Origin: Gemmatimonadaceae bacterium
GTDB lineage: Bacteria; Gemmatimonadota; Gemmatimonadetes; Gemmatimonadales; Gemmatimonadaceae
Direction: 5' to 3'
NCBI GenBank assembly: GCA_036504815.1
Contig: DASXUN010000012.1
Span: 310,001 to 374,000 of the forward strand
Length of the DNA stretch: 64,000 nucleotides
In this document: positions 1-7,682 of the stretch, one piece after another
Layout of the letters: every line of letters begins with the position of its first letter
How positions within the stretch are numbered: the stretch's first letter is position 1
Position numbers and translations under genes: made by a program
Notes under the pieces: model-generated
Databases searched by the model: none
Seen by the model: only the letters and a program-made list of their open reading frames with translations
What the model was told of the DNA's origin: nothing

Positions 1-1354
1 CGGCCTGCACCGCCGACTCGCCTTCCATCACCGCCATCCGGCCGGTCGGCCACGAGAAGATGAAATCGGGGTCGAATCCCTGTCCGGCCATCGCGTAGTA
101 GCCCGCGCCCGACGCGTGGTTGATCGTGAGCACGATCTTCGGCACCGACGTGGTGGCCATCGCCTCGACGAAATGCGCGCCGGCGCGGATGATCCCCGCG
201 TGCTCCGCGTCCTTGCCGACCATGAAGCCCGACACATCCTGCACGAAGAGCAGCGGGATGCCGTGGCGATCGCAGCGCTGGATGAAGTACGCGACCTTCT
301 CGGCGCTTTCCGTGTAGATGATGCCGCCGAAGCGCGCGCCCTCGCCGTGCGGCCCCTTCACGAGATGCCGCAGGTTGGCCACGACGCCCACCGGCGTTCC
401 CTCGATGCGCGCGTCGCCGCAGATCATCTCGCGGGCGATTTCGGGCTGGAACTCATCGAGCGCGCCGTCGTCGAGCAGGGTGCGCAGCACCGCGTGCATG
501 TCGTATTGCATGCGGTGGTCGTTTGGCAGCAGTTCGTAGAGCGCGGCGGGATCATCGCCGGGCGTCGCGTCGGGATCGTAGGGCGCCACGCGCTCGGGCG
601 GCGCCAGCCGTCCGACCAGATCGCGGATCTTCGCCAGGCACGCCTCGTCGTCGTCCACGGCATAGTGGGCAACGGCGGAGATCTGCGTATGGGTGCTCGC
701 GCCGCCGAGCGTCTCGGCGTCGATGACGGCTCCTGTTGCGCCCTTCACCAGGTTCGGGCCGCCCAGTCCCATGAACGACGTGCCCTTCACCATCAGGATC
801 TCGTCACTCAGCGCCGGCAGGTAGGCGCCGCCCGCAATGCACGGACCCATCACCGCGGCGATCTGCGGGATGTGGAGGAAGCGGCGCATGATGGAGTTGT
901 AATAGAAGATCCGCGCCGCGCCGTACTGCCCCGGAAAGACGCCACCCTGATACGGCAGGTTCACGCCGGCCGAGTCCACCAGGTAGATGATCGGCAGATG
1001 CGAGCGCATGGCGCATTCCTGCGCGCGCAGGATCTTGCCGATGGTCTCCGGCCACCACGATCCCGCCTTGACGGTGGCGTCGTTGGCCACCACCACGCAG
1101 GGGCGGCACCCGATGTGGATGATCCCGGTGACGACGCCCGCGGCGGGGGCCTCCCCACCGTACTGGTCATGCGCCACCAGCAGGCCGAACTCGACGAGGG
1201 GCGTGTCGGCGTCCTTCAGGCGCGCAATGCGCTCACGCGCCGTCAGCTTTCCCTGCCGGTGCTGCCGTTCAATCTTCTCGGGACCGCCGCCCAGCCGGAG
1301 CCGCTGCTCGAGCTCACGCGCCGCGGCGCTCGCGTCGGCCAGCCGCGTGTTCAC
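1..1354 (-). CDS. Acyl-CoA carboxylase carboxyltransferase (beta) subunit, 3' end beyond window
   Basis: Biotin-dependent carboxyltransferase of the propionyl/acetyl/methylcrotonyl-CoA carboxylase family, which moves CO2 from carboxybiotin to an acyl-CoA. About 451 N-terminal residues are present; family members run about 510-550, so the C-terminus lies past the left edge. The frame is open throughout. Visible family features are the N-terminal [20 protein letters not shown] block, a [14 protein letters not shown] segment, and [20 protein letters not shown] at the very edge, typical of the C-terminal crotonase-like half. The start is GTG at 1354, overlapping the TGA of the B12-binding subunit gene (GTGA), so the two are translationally coupled. 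The context suggests propionate or branched-chain acyl-CoA metabolism. The exact acyl substrate cannot be read from the sequence. Confidence 0.9.
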   Translation of the reverse strand, partial: MNTRLADASAAARELEQRLRLGGGPEKIERQHRQGKLTARERIARLKDADTPLVEFGLLVAHDQYGGEAPAAGVVTGIIHIGCRPCVVVANDATVKAGSWWPETIGKILRAQECAMRSHLPIIYLVDSAGVNLPYQGGVFPGQYGAARIFYYNSIMRRFLHIPQIAAVMGPCIAGGAYLPALSDEILMVKGTSFMGLGGPNLVKGATGAVIDAETLGGASTHTQISAVAHYAVDDDEACLAKIRDLVGRLAPPERVAPYDPDATPGDDPAALYELLPNDHRMQYDMHAVLRTLLDDGALDEFQPEIAREMICGDARIEGTPVGVVANLRHLVKGPHGEGARFGGIIYTESAEKVAYFIQRCDRHGIPLLFVQDVSGFMVGKDAEHAGIIRAGAHFVEAMATTSVPKIVLTINHASGAGYYAMAGQGFDPDFIFSWPTGRMAVMEGESAVQA

Positions 1355-1764
1355 GCGTCCTGCGCCTGGCGCTCGGCGTACCAGTCGCGGATGTACGCGA
1401 TGAGGTCCGTGGTGGGCGTCCCCGGCCCGAAGAGACGGCCGACGCCCAGGGCCGCCAGCTTGTCCATGTCTTCCTTGGGGATGATGCCGCCGCCCGTGAT
1501 CAGGATGTCGTCCCGCCCCTGCTCCGACAGCAGCTCGCGGACACGGGGGAAGAGCGTCATATGGGCGCCGGAGAGGATGGAGAGTCCGACGACGTCCACG
1601 TCCTCCTGCACCGCCGCGCTCGCGATCATCTCGGGCGTCTGGTGCAGGCCGGTGTAGATGACTTCCATGCCCGCGTCGCGCAGGGCGGCCGCGACCACCT
1701 TCGCCCCTCGATCGTGACCGTCGAGTCCGGGCTTTGCAACGAGCACTCGGATGGGTCTGTCCAT
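1351..1764 (-). CDS. B12-binding (small) subunit of methylmalonyl-CoA-type mutase
   Basis: Stand-alone cobalamin-binding domain (137 aa) that pairs with a separately encoded mutase large subunit. It carries the B12 base-off motif DxHxxG as GLDGHDRG (His17 the lower cobalt ligand), then SILSGAH (62-68) and the GGG at 91-93. Its length equals one Rossmann-like B12 domain. ATG 1764 was chosen because the B12 fold begins at [12 protein letters not shown] and a promoter lies directly upstream. The only mutase large subunit in the window (8507-10198) lacks a B12 domain and is the likely partner, although it sits about 7 kb away in another operon. First gene of a pair with the carboxyltransferase. 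Confidence 0.92.
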   Translation of the reverse strand: MDRPIRVLVAKPGLDGHDRGAKVVAAALRDAGMEVIYTGLHQTPEMIASAAVQEDVDVVGLSILSGAHMTLFPRVRELLSEQGRDDILITGGGIIPKEDMDKLAALGVGRLFGPGTPTTDLIAYIRDWYAERQAQDA

Positions 1765-1772
1765 AGCGGAGG

Positions 1773-1801
1773 AAATAAACCGCCGTGCCCCGATGCGGCA
1801 A
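1773..1801 (-). promoter_or_regulatory. Candidate promoter, leaderless-type, for the B12-binding subunit
   Basis: On the minus strand TTGCCG (-35, 1796-1801), a 17-bp spacer and TTATTT (-10, 1773-1778) are followed by only 8 bases before ATG 1764. Transcription would begin at or next to the start codon. The -10 is weak at its first two positions, so this is the least certain of the leaderless-type promoters. Confidence 0.45.
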
Positions 1802-1891
1802 TAGAAGGAGGTGGAATTCGGTTGCCACGCGGGTACCTTGTTGATGTCCTGCCGTGCACATCGTCCTTCCTTTGTCCCTCCACGCCCGACC

Positions 1892-2233
1892 ATGACTCCG
1901 CGCCGCCGCCGCTGGTTCCTCTCGATCTTCGCCGCGACCCTCACGGTCCTGGCCGCCTCCGGCTCTGCGGCTCAGACGCCCGACGGCAAGCTGGTCTTCG
2001 AGACCCATTGCCAGAAGTGCCACGGCCCAGCAGGTCGCCCGTCGGCCGGCATCAAGAAACTGCTGCCGGAGATTCCGCTCTGGGATGCCGCGTTCTTCGC
2101 TAAGCGCACCGAGGAGGACATCCTGAATGTCCTCCGGAACGGCAAGGGCAAGAACATGAAGCCGTTCAGTGACCGGCTGAAGCCCGAGGAGATGGTCGCC
2201 GTCGCCCGATACATCCGGACCCTGACACCGTAG
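1892..2233 (+). CDS. Exported monoheme cytochrome c (copy 1)
   Basis: Small class I c-type cytochrome of 113 aa. A signal peptide (MTPRRRRW followed by a hydrophobic stretch to ASGSAAQ, about residue 28) directs it to the periplasm. One haem motif CQKCH is at 40-44, and the Met of GKNMKPF is the probable sixth ligand. The C-terminal helix VARYIRTL is typical of the fold. ATG 1892 gives a complete signal peptide; the upstream in-frame starts do not. It is closely similar to the next gene, so the two are tandem paralogues. Its position ahead of the tetraheme/NrfD cluster suggests it shuttles electrons from that complex to a terminal oxidase (inference). Confidence 0.88.
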   Translation: MTPRRRRWFLSIFAATLTVLAASGSAAQTPDGKLVFETHCQKCHGPAGRPSAGIKKLLPEIPLWDAAFFAKRTEEDILNVLRNGKGKNMKPFSDRLKPEEMVAVARYIRTLTP

Positions 2234-2380
2234 TCAGACGTTTCGCTCGTCGGGAGCGTTGAGGCGGCACTCGGCGGCTGGATCGCGACGCGGGGCGAGC
2301 GACCCTGCCAGAGCGCGTATCGGACAAATGCCGTGCCGCGTGTAGGGGATCTTACGATAGAAAGTCCAGAGATCACCTGA

Positions 2381-2408
2381 GTGTCAATTTCCGCCCCGCG
2401 GGTATAAT
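2381..2408 (+). promoter_or_regulatory. Promoter of cytochrome c copy 2 with consensus -10
   Basis: GTGTCA (2381-2386), a 16-bp spacer and a perfect TATAAT (2403-2408). The predicted start near 2415 leaves a leader of roughly 130 bases before ATG 2543. The rest of the 309-base gap (2234-2542) holds nothing else I recognise. The long leader could allow post-transcriptional control, but no riboswitch class is evident. Confidence 0.6.
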
Positions 2409-2542
2409 CCATCCACTCATCTCTCGTAGGGCAATCGCCGTCTTCCGGCCAGGCAGAGTGGGACGACCGGTACCGCGACGATGGTTCCGAAGACTGAATG
2501 ACGCTGTGCCGCTGGACTCTTCACTTCTACCGGAGTTGCGCG

Positions 2543-2857
2543 ATGCGTCCGTTCGTCCTGCTCGGTGCCTTGACTCTCGTCGTTTCCACTGCTGCCGCCC
2601 AGGGTGCTGACGGCAAGACAGTGTACGAAGCCAACTGCAAGAAGTGCCACGGTGTCACCGGCAAGCCGTCGGATGGCATCAAGAAGATGAATCCGAAGAT
2701 CGAGACGTTCGACGCCGCGTTCTTCGCGAAGCGCACGGATGCCGACCTTGCGAAGGGGATCAGCGAGGGCAAGGGCAAGATGAAGCCCTTCGGGGACAAG
2801 CTGAAGGCGGACGAGATCGCCGCCGTCGCCAAGTACATCCGCACCCTGAAGCCGTAA
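2543..2857 (+). CDS. Exported monoheme cytochrome c (copy 2)
   Basis: Class I cytochrome c of 104 aa with a signal peptide (MRPFVLLGALTLVVSTAAAQ), haem motif CKKCH at 32-36 and the likely axial Met in GKMKPFGDK. It aligns without large gaps to the preceding cytochrome, sharing DAAFFAKRT and the YIRTL C-terminus. ATG 2543 was preferred over the upstream ATG 2498 because it starts directly at the signal peptide. It has its own strong promoter, so it is probably expressed at a different level from copy 1. Expected role: periplasmic electron carrier for the adjacent quinol module. Confidence 0.88.
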   Translation: MRPFVLLGALTLVVSTAAAQGADGKTVYEANCKKCHGVTGKPSDGIKKMNPKIETFDAAFFAKRTDADLAKGISEGKGKMKPFGDKLKADEIAAVAKYIRTLKP

Positions 2858-2868
2858 GCCGCCGACCG

Positions 2869-2893
2869 GCGGCGCCGGCACCGCCGGCGCCGC
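2869..2893 (+). terminator. GC-only hairpin after cytochrome c copy 2
   Basis: Perfect 10-bp arms (2871-2880 and 2884-2893) with a 3-base loop lie 13 bases after the stop. There is no U-tract. It could be a weak terminator or an mRNA-stabilising hairpin that sets the monoheme cytochrome gene apart from the following oxidoreductase genes. Confidence 0.4.
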
Positions 2894-3028
2894 GCCCACA
2901 GCCATTGGTCAGGGCCGCACGCAGGCACCGCCGGTCCACCCGGCGACGCCGGGCAGCGTTGCGGGCTTGCTCCATCCCGACGGGGCGGCCACCCGCCCCA
3001 CGGCGCTTCCTTCTGACGGGGTCCGTTC

Positions 3029-3553
3029 ATGCGGCATGCAGGGCACTTCGTGCGGCTGCTCGCCCTTGTGGTCATCACGGTGGTCGGATTTCTGTACGTC
3101 CGATCGCTGGTGGTGCCCAAGGATTTTGGCGTCAAGGGCCATTTCCGCCTCTCCGCCATCGATGACGAGGGGAAGCGCGAGGCGCGGCACATTGGCAGCG
3201 ACGCCTGCGCCGAATGCCACGACGAGATCGGCGCGGCGTGGAAGGCCGGCAAGCACCACATCCCGCAGTGCGAGAACTGTCACGGCCCCGGCCTGCTGCA
3301 TACGAAGGTGGTGGCCGAGGACTCCACGGCCGGATACACCGACAAGATCCTGAAGCAGTTCCCGAAGGCGATCAATCCGGGCACGGGCATCACGGAATGC
3401 AAATGGTGCCACCTGAAGACGTTTGAGCGCCCGAGCTCCCTCAAGTACATCGTGAACGTCGAGAAGCACATCACCGAGCACCAGGGGACCTTCTCCCCCG
3501 CCTCGCGCTGCATCGACTGCCACAATCCGCACACGACGGTGGTCAAGCGATGA
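3029..3553 (+). CDS. Membrane-anchored tetraheme cytochrome c
   Basis: 174-residue multihaem cytochrome. An N-terminal membrane anchor (about residues 8-29) is followed by four CxxCH sites at 60-64 (CAECH), 81-85 (CENCH), 124-128 (CKWCH) and 161-165 (CIDCH). Several extra His residues (HH at 76-77, H91, H147, H151) could serve as distal ligands. It is the first gene of a block with the Fe-S and NrfD proteins and overlaps the next gene by ATGA. By analogy with NrfD-type respiratory complexes it should pass electrons between the complex and soluble cytochromes. The gene order recalls the Cbc4-type tetraheme/Fe-S/NrfD complexes of Geobacter; orthology is not established. Confidence 0.88.
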   Translation: MRHAGHFVRLLALVVITVVGFLYVRSLVVPKDFGVKGHFRLSAIDDEGKREARHIGSDACAECHDEIGAAWKAGKHHIPQCENCHGPGLLHTKVVAEDSTAGYTDKILKQFPKAINPGTGITECKWCHLKTFERPSSLKYIVNVEKHITEHQGTFSPASRCIDCHNPHTTVVKR

Positions 3554-4365
3554 GCCCCATCACCCCAGACGACGTCACGCGCCGGGAATTCCTGGAGACG
3601 GTCGCGAAGACGGGCGGCCAGAGTTTCCTCTTTGGCTCGCTGTTCGTGAACACCGCGCTCCTCCGCCTGCCGCAGGCGGGCGCCGATCCCAAGTCCCGCG
3701 CGGAAGCCGAGGTTGGCAAGGGGATCGTGTACGGCTTCGTGGTCGACACCACCAAGTGCATCGGCTGCGGTTCGTGCGTGCGGGCCTGCCGCGCCGAGAA
3801 TGGCGTGCCCGAGGGATACAACCGCACCTGGGTCGAGCAGTACACGTTCTATCCGGATGGCGAGGTCTTCGTGAACTCGCCCAATGGCGGCGAGAACGGC
3901 TTCGCCGATCCCGCCCCGACGCGCAACAAGCCCACCGGCCCGGAAGCGCCGATGCGCGGCTTCTTCGTGCCCAAGCTGTGCAACCACTGCATCGACACGC
4001 CCTGCATCCAGGTCTGCCCGGTGGGCGCGTCGTTCAAGACCGACGAGGGCGTGGTGCTGGTGGACCACGAACGGTGCGTGGGGTGCGGCTACTGCGTGCA
4101 GGCCTGCCCGTTCGGGTCGCGCTACCTCAACCCGGAAACGGGCACCGCCGACAAGTGCACGTGGTGCCATCACCGCGTGATCAAGGGGCTGCTCCCGGCC
4201 TGCGTGGTCTCCTGCCCCGCCGAGGCGCGCATCTTCGGCAACGTGAGCGACCCGGAAAGCACGATCAGCCGCATCCTGGCGACCAATCGCGTGCAGGTGC
4301 TGAAGTCCTTCCTTGGCACGCGGCCGCGCACCCGCTACATCGGGCTCGACTCAGAGGTGATCTAG
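3550..4365 (+). CDS. Four-cluster [4Fe-4S] ferredoxin subunit (NrfC/DmsB/HybA type) with Tat-like signal
   Basis: Electron-transfer subunit of 271 aa. The N-terminus has a twin-arginine motif (TRREFLE, 10-16) and a hydrophobic stretch, suggesting folded export. Four cysteine groups follow: CIGCGSCVRAC (from 70), CNHCIDTPCIQVCP, CVGCGYCVQACP and CTWCHHRVIKGLLPACVVSCP, the standard four-cluster pattern of this family. It overlaps the tetraheme gene (ATGA) and is directly followed by the NrfD gene. In known complexes this subunit sits between the quinol site of NrfD and a catalytic or cytochrome subunit. Here no molybdopterin subunit is encoded nearby, so the partner is probably the tetraheme cytochrome. 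Confidence 0.92.
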   Translation: MSPITPDDVTRREFLETVAKTGGQSFLFGSLFVNTALLRLPQAGADPKSRAEAEVGKGIVYGFVVDTTKCIGCGSCVRACRAENGVPEGYNRTWVEQYTFYPDGEVFVNSPNGGENGFADPAPTRNKPTGPEAPMRGFFVPKLCNHCIDTPCIQVCPVGASFKTDEGVVLVDHERCVGCGYCVQACPFGSRYLNPETGTADKCTWCHHRVIKGLLPACVVSCPAEARIFGNVSDPESTISRILATNRVQVLKSFLGTRPRTRYIGLDSEVI

Positions 4366-5607
4366 ATGCATCACTACATCACCGAGGGGTACGTCCTCCC
4401 CAACCAGGCGCACATCTACTGGACGACGATGATCGTGCTCTACCCGTACATCACGGGGATCGTCGCCGGCGCCTTCATCATCTCGTCGCTGCACCACGTC
4501 TTCGACAAGGACGAACTGAAGCCCGTGAGCCGGTTCGCCATGGTGATGGCGTTCGCGTTCGCGCTCTTCGCCACCCTGCCGCTGCTGAACCACCTCGGCC
4601 ATCCCGAACGGGCGTTGAACATCATGTTCACGCCCAACCTGACGTCGGCCATGGCCGGCTTCGGCTTCATCTACTCCACCTACCTGTTCATCCTGGCGGT
4701 GGAGATCTGGCTCGTCTACCGGACCGACATCGTCCACCTGTACCAGAACACCAGGTTCCCCGCGCTCAAGCCGGTCTACTGGCTGCTCGCGCTCGGCGTG
4801 CTCGACATCTCCAAGGAAGCCGAGGCGGTGGACCGCAAGGTGATGATCTTCCTTGCCTCGATCGGCATTCCGGCGGCGTGCGGCCTGCACGGCTACGTGG
4901 GCTTCATCTTCGGCGCGATCAAGGCGAATCCGTGGTGGGCCAGCCCGCTGATGCCGGTGATCTTCCTCCTCAGCGCGATCGTCTCGGGCGTCGCGATGGT
5001 GATGATCTGCTACATCCTCATCCACTGGGTGAAGGGCAAGGAGACCAGCTACGACTGCGTCCACGCGCTCATCGAGACGGCCTGGTATTTCCTCATCATC
5101 GACGTCGTGCTGGAACTGCTCGAGCTGGTCAACCATGCCTACATGGCCAACGAGGACTGGACGATCCTCAAGCAGCTGGTCACCGGCAAGCTGTTCGTGA
5201 GCATGTTCATCATCCAGATCCTGCTCGGCTCGGTGATTCCCTTCTTGGCAATGGGGGCCGTGGTCGTGTTCAAGGAGAAGGTGCCGGCGATGGCCCGCAA
5301 CGTGATCGGCGTCGTCTGCGGCCTGCTCCTGCTGGCGCAGGTGGGCGCGATGCGCTGGAACGTCGTGATGGGCGGCCAGATGTTCTCGAAGAGCCTGCGC
5401 GGCTTCCTGAACTTCGAAGTGGACCTCTACGGCCGTGAAGGGCTGTACGCGGGGATCGTCATCTTCGCGCTCCCCTTCGTGGTCATCTTCGTGTTCTCGC
5501 GGCTCCTGCCGCTGTGGGGCAATGTGGACACGTTCCCGAAGGAGTGGATGAAGGAGAAGCCGCCGGTGCGGCAGCCGTTGAAGGGCTGGTCGAAGTTCAC
5601 CTCGTAA
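4366..5607 (+). CDS. NrfD/PsrC-family quinol-interacting membrane subunit
   Basis: Polytopic membrane protein of 413 aa with about ten hydrophobic segments, beginning at the helix YWTTMIVLYPYITGIVAGAF. This is the NrfD family, which binds (mena)quinol and passes electrons to an Fe-S partner, sometimes with proton translocation. Its ATG immediately follows the TAG of the Fe-S gene. The length is that of the longer NrfD members. With the tetraheme and Fe-S proteins it would form a three-subunit quinol:cytochrome c oxidoreductase; the direction of electron flow is inferred, not visible. Confidence 0.92.
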   Translation: MHHYITEGYVLPNQAHIYWTTMIVLYPYITGIVAGAFIISSLHHVFDKDELKPVSRFAMVMAFAFALFATLPLLNHLGHPERALNIMFTPNLTSAMAGFGFIYSTYLFILAVEIWLVYRTDIVHLYQNTRFPALKPVYWLLALGVLDISKEAEAVDRKVMIFLASIGIPAACGLHGYVGFIFGAIKANPWWASPLMPVIFLLSAIVSGVAMVMICYILIHWVKGKETSYDCVHALIETAWYFLIIDVVLELLELVNHAYMANEDWTILKQLVTGKLFVSMFIIQILLGSVIPFLAMGAVVVFKEKVPAMARNVIGVVCGLLLLAQVGAMRWNVVMGGQMFSKSLRGFLNFEVDLYGREGLYAGIVIFALPFVVIFVFSRLLPLWGNVDTFPKEWMKEKPPVRQPLKGWSKFTS

Positions 5608-5642
5608 TCGCTGGTCGAGACTAACTCCCTGGAGACGCTGGC

Positions 5643-6407
5643 ATGAACGCCAACATAGTGAACTACCTCATCGCCGCCGCAGTCGCCGTCTTCCTCTTTC
5701 AGTACGGCGTGCGGATCGTGAAGCAATACGAGGGCGGCGTGGTGCTCCGCTTCGGCCGACTGATCGGGGTGCGCGCGCCGGGCCTGCGCTTCATCTTCCC
5801 GCTCATCGACCGGATGTTCAAGATCGACACCCGCGTGGTGACGCTGACGGTCGAACCGCAGGAGCTGATCACCCGCGACAACGTCACCATCAAGGTGGAC
5901 GCGGTGGTCTACTTCCAGGTGGTCGACTGCGCCAAGGCGCTCATCCAGGTCGAGCACTACGACCGGGCGACGTCGCAGATCGCGCTCACGACCCTCCGGA
6001 GCGTCCTCGGCCAGTCCGAACTCGACGAGCTGCTCGCGCAGCGCGACAAGATCAACCAGAAGCTCGCCACGATCATCGATCACCACACCGAGCCGTGGGG
6101 CGTGAAGGTCTCGGTGGTCGAGGTGAAGGATGTCCTGCTGCCCGAGACGATGCAGCGCTCGATGGCCGCGCAGGCCGAAGCCGAGCGTGAGAAGCGCGCC
6201 AAGATCATCCGCGCGGACGGCGAGTTCCTCGCGGCGGAGACGCTCGGCAAGGCGGCGGTCATCATCCGCGACAACCCGCCCGCCCTGCAGCTGCGCTACC
6301 TGCAGACGCTGACCGAGATGACGAGCAATGGCAACGGCACCATCGTGCCGGTGACGATGGACCTGCTGGGCGGCATCAAGTCGGCGTTCGGCGGCGAGTC
6401 GAAGTAG
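5643..6407 (+). CDS. SPFH/band 7 (slipin-type) membrane protein
   Basis: 254-residue prohibitin/stomatin-like protein. One N-terminal membrane segment (about 6-22) is followed by a band 7 domain (QYEGGVVLRFGRL to DVLLPETMQRSMAAQAEAEREKRAKII), the Ala/Glu-rich coiled-coil and the C-terminal LQTLTEM segment typical of slipins. It starts at ATG 5643 behind GGAGA. Such proteins oligomerise into rings or scaffolds that organise or protect membrane complexes. Placement 35 bases after nrfD suggests it supports the same respiratory complex (inference). A terminator follows it. Confidence 0.9.
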   Translation: MNANIVNYLIAAAVAVFLFQYGVRIVKQYEGGVVLRFGRLIGVRAPGLRFIFPLIDRMFKIDTRVVTLTVEPQELITRDNVTIKVDAVVYFQVVDCAKALIQVEHYDRATSQIALTTLRSVLGQSELDELLAQRDKINQKLATIIDHHTEPWGVKVSVVEVKDVLLPETMQRSMAAQAEAEREKRAKIIRADGEFLAAETLGKAAVIIRDNPPALQLRYLQTLTEMTSNGNGTIVPVTMDLLGGIKSAFGGESK

Positions 6408-6430
6408 CTTTCGGTCAGGCCGCACGCTTC

Positions 6431-6474
6431 AGGCCGGTGCGCACGCAACGTGGCGTGCGCCCGGCCTTGCGTTT
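6431..6474 (+). terminator. Rho-independent terminator after the slipin gene
   Basis: 14-bp stem with one bulge (AGGCCGG 431-437 with CCGGCCT 461-467; GCGCACG with CGTGCGC inside), followed by TGCGTTT. It closes the quinol-module transcription unit. The tail shares TTGCGTTTGAT with the lexA terminator near 28081. Confidence 0.7.
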
Positions 6475-6526
6475 GATCCCGCACCCGGGCGCGCGACGCG
6501 GCCGTCGCGTCCCCGAGGTTCCACCC

Positions 6527-6967
6527 GTGTTCCGCTTCCGCGCCCTCTTTGCGCTGATCGCCCTCGCCGTCGCCTGCGGCGGCCGCGACGCCCCCGCCCC
6601 CGCTGGCTCGCTCAGCGTGCACGACGCCTGGGCACGCGCCGCCGACTCCGGCATGGTGACGGCGGTGTACCTGTCGCTCGTGAATACCGAACGCGCCGCC
6701 GTCACGCTCACCGGCGCGGCCTCCCCGCTGGCCGACGCCGTGTCGCTGCACATGACGCACGAGATGGACGGCATGGTGCACATGATGCCGCTCGACTCGG
6801 CGCCGATCGCACCCGGCGACTCGCTCGTGCTCGCCGTGAACGCCAAGCACCTGATGGTGAACGGCCTGCGGCGCAAGCTCGCGGCGGGTGACTCGCTCCC
6901 AGTGACGCTGTCGTTCACTGGCGGCCGGACGCTCGAATTCCGGGCGCTGGTGCGCTCGCCGTACTGA
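6527..6967 (+). CDS. PCu(A)C-type periplasmic copper chaperone, probable lipoprotein
   Basis: About 146 aa from GTG 6527, with GAGG about ten bases upstream. The N-terminus is a lipoprotein signal ending in the lipobox LAVAC. The domain is DUF461/PCuAC: WARAADSGMVTAVYLSLVN, then the Met/His copper site (LHMTHEMDGMVHMMPL followed by KHLMVNGL). These chaperones deliver Cu(I) to the CuA or CuB site of cytochrome oxidases. The position next to the respiratory cluster fits maturation of a terminal oxidase encoded elsewhere. The in-frame upstream ATG 6437 lies within the terminator stem and was rejected. Confidence 0.88.
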   Translation: MFRFRALFALIALAVACGGRDAPAPAGSLSVHDAWARAADSGMVTAVYLSLVNTERAAVTLTGAASPLADAVSLHMTHEMDGMVHMMPLDSAPIAPGDSLVLAVNAKHLMVNGLRRKLAAGDSLPVTLSFTGGRTLEFRALVRSPY

Positions 6968-6991
6968 CGCGCCGCGAGGCAGCGTCGCGCG

Positions 6992-7615
6992 TCAGCGGCG
7001 CGGGACGCGCACCTTCGCCTCGTACCGCCAGTTCTGCGACTTGCCTTCGCGCACCTGCGCGACGGTCGTCGCGAGTCGCCGGTCGCGCGTCGAGTCCTGT
7101 TTCGCGCTGGAAATCCACTCCAGGTATTCACGCCGCTTGCCGGGCGTGAAGGCGTTCCACTGCGCGCGCAGCGTGGCGTCCGCGGCAAGGGCCTTGGCCA
7201 GCGCCGGCGGCACTCTGGGCATGGGCTTCGCCGCGCGCACGGGGGCCTTGCCGCTCGCGCGGGCCTGGCCGGCGAGGGCGACCGCCTTCTTCACGAAGCG
7301 AACGATGACGGCCTTGCCCGGAAGGTCGCGCACGCCGGTCAGGCGGCCGAAGCTCCCCATCGCGTCCTGCTTTTCGCGGCCCTCGCCCATCACGAGCTTT
7401 CCGCGGTAGAATCCGAAGCCGACGTGCGCCTTGAAGCCGGCCATGTACGCCAGCGGCTTGCCGCGGTACGTGAACCACGGGAAGCCCCACTTGATGTCCT
7501 CGTCGATGGCGGGCGACGCCGTGTGCACGACGGCTCGAATGTGCCGCAGGATTGGGCGCGCGAAGGACGCCTGCCTGGCGATGTACTCGTCGATGCGCTT
7601 GTCTCGGCTTCCCAT
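6992..7615 (-). CDS. DUF1801/YdeI-like domain protein
   Basis: 207-residue cytosolic protein. The N-terminal DUF1801 domain (YIARQASFARPILRHIRAVV to MGSFGRLTGV) has the typical IKWGFPWFTYRGKPLAYMAGFK core; the C-terminal OmpD-associated/YdeI part contains FTPGKRREYLEWISSAKQ. The family has no firmly assigned biochemical role (YdeI is linked to peptide resistance in Bacillus). ATG 7615 leaves a complete domain. It is convergent with the copper chaperone gene and stands alone, about 65 bases downstream of the methyltransferase stop. Confidence 0.8.
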   Translation of the reverse strand: MGSRDKRIDEYIARQASFARPILRHIRAVVHTASPAIDEDIKWGFPWFTYRGKPLAYMAGFKAHVGFGFYRGKLVMGEGREKQDAMGSFGRLTGVRDLPGKAVIVRFVKKAVALAGQARASGKAPVRAAKPMPRVPPALAKALAADATLRAQWNAFTPGKRREYLEWISSAKQDSTRDRRLATTVAQVREGKSQNWRYEAKVRVPRR

Positions 7616-7682
7616 CGTCGCTGGCTCCGGTAGGGTGGACGCGCCGCGCGTCGGCCGGGCGTGAGCGACGGCGCGGTATTCG

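Noticed and set aside
116-1657. 513-codon plus-strand ORF opposite the carboxyltransferase and B12 subunit
   Set aside because: Antisense shadow caused by high GC; its product is Arg/His/Ala-rich without recognisable motifs, while the minus strand encodes clear protein families.
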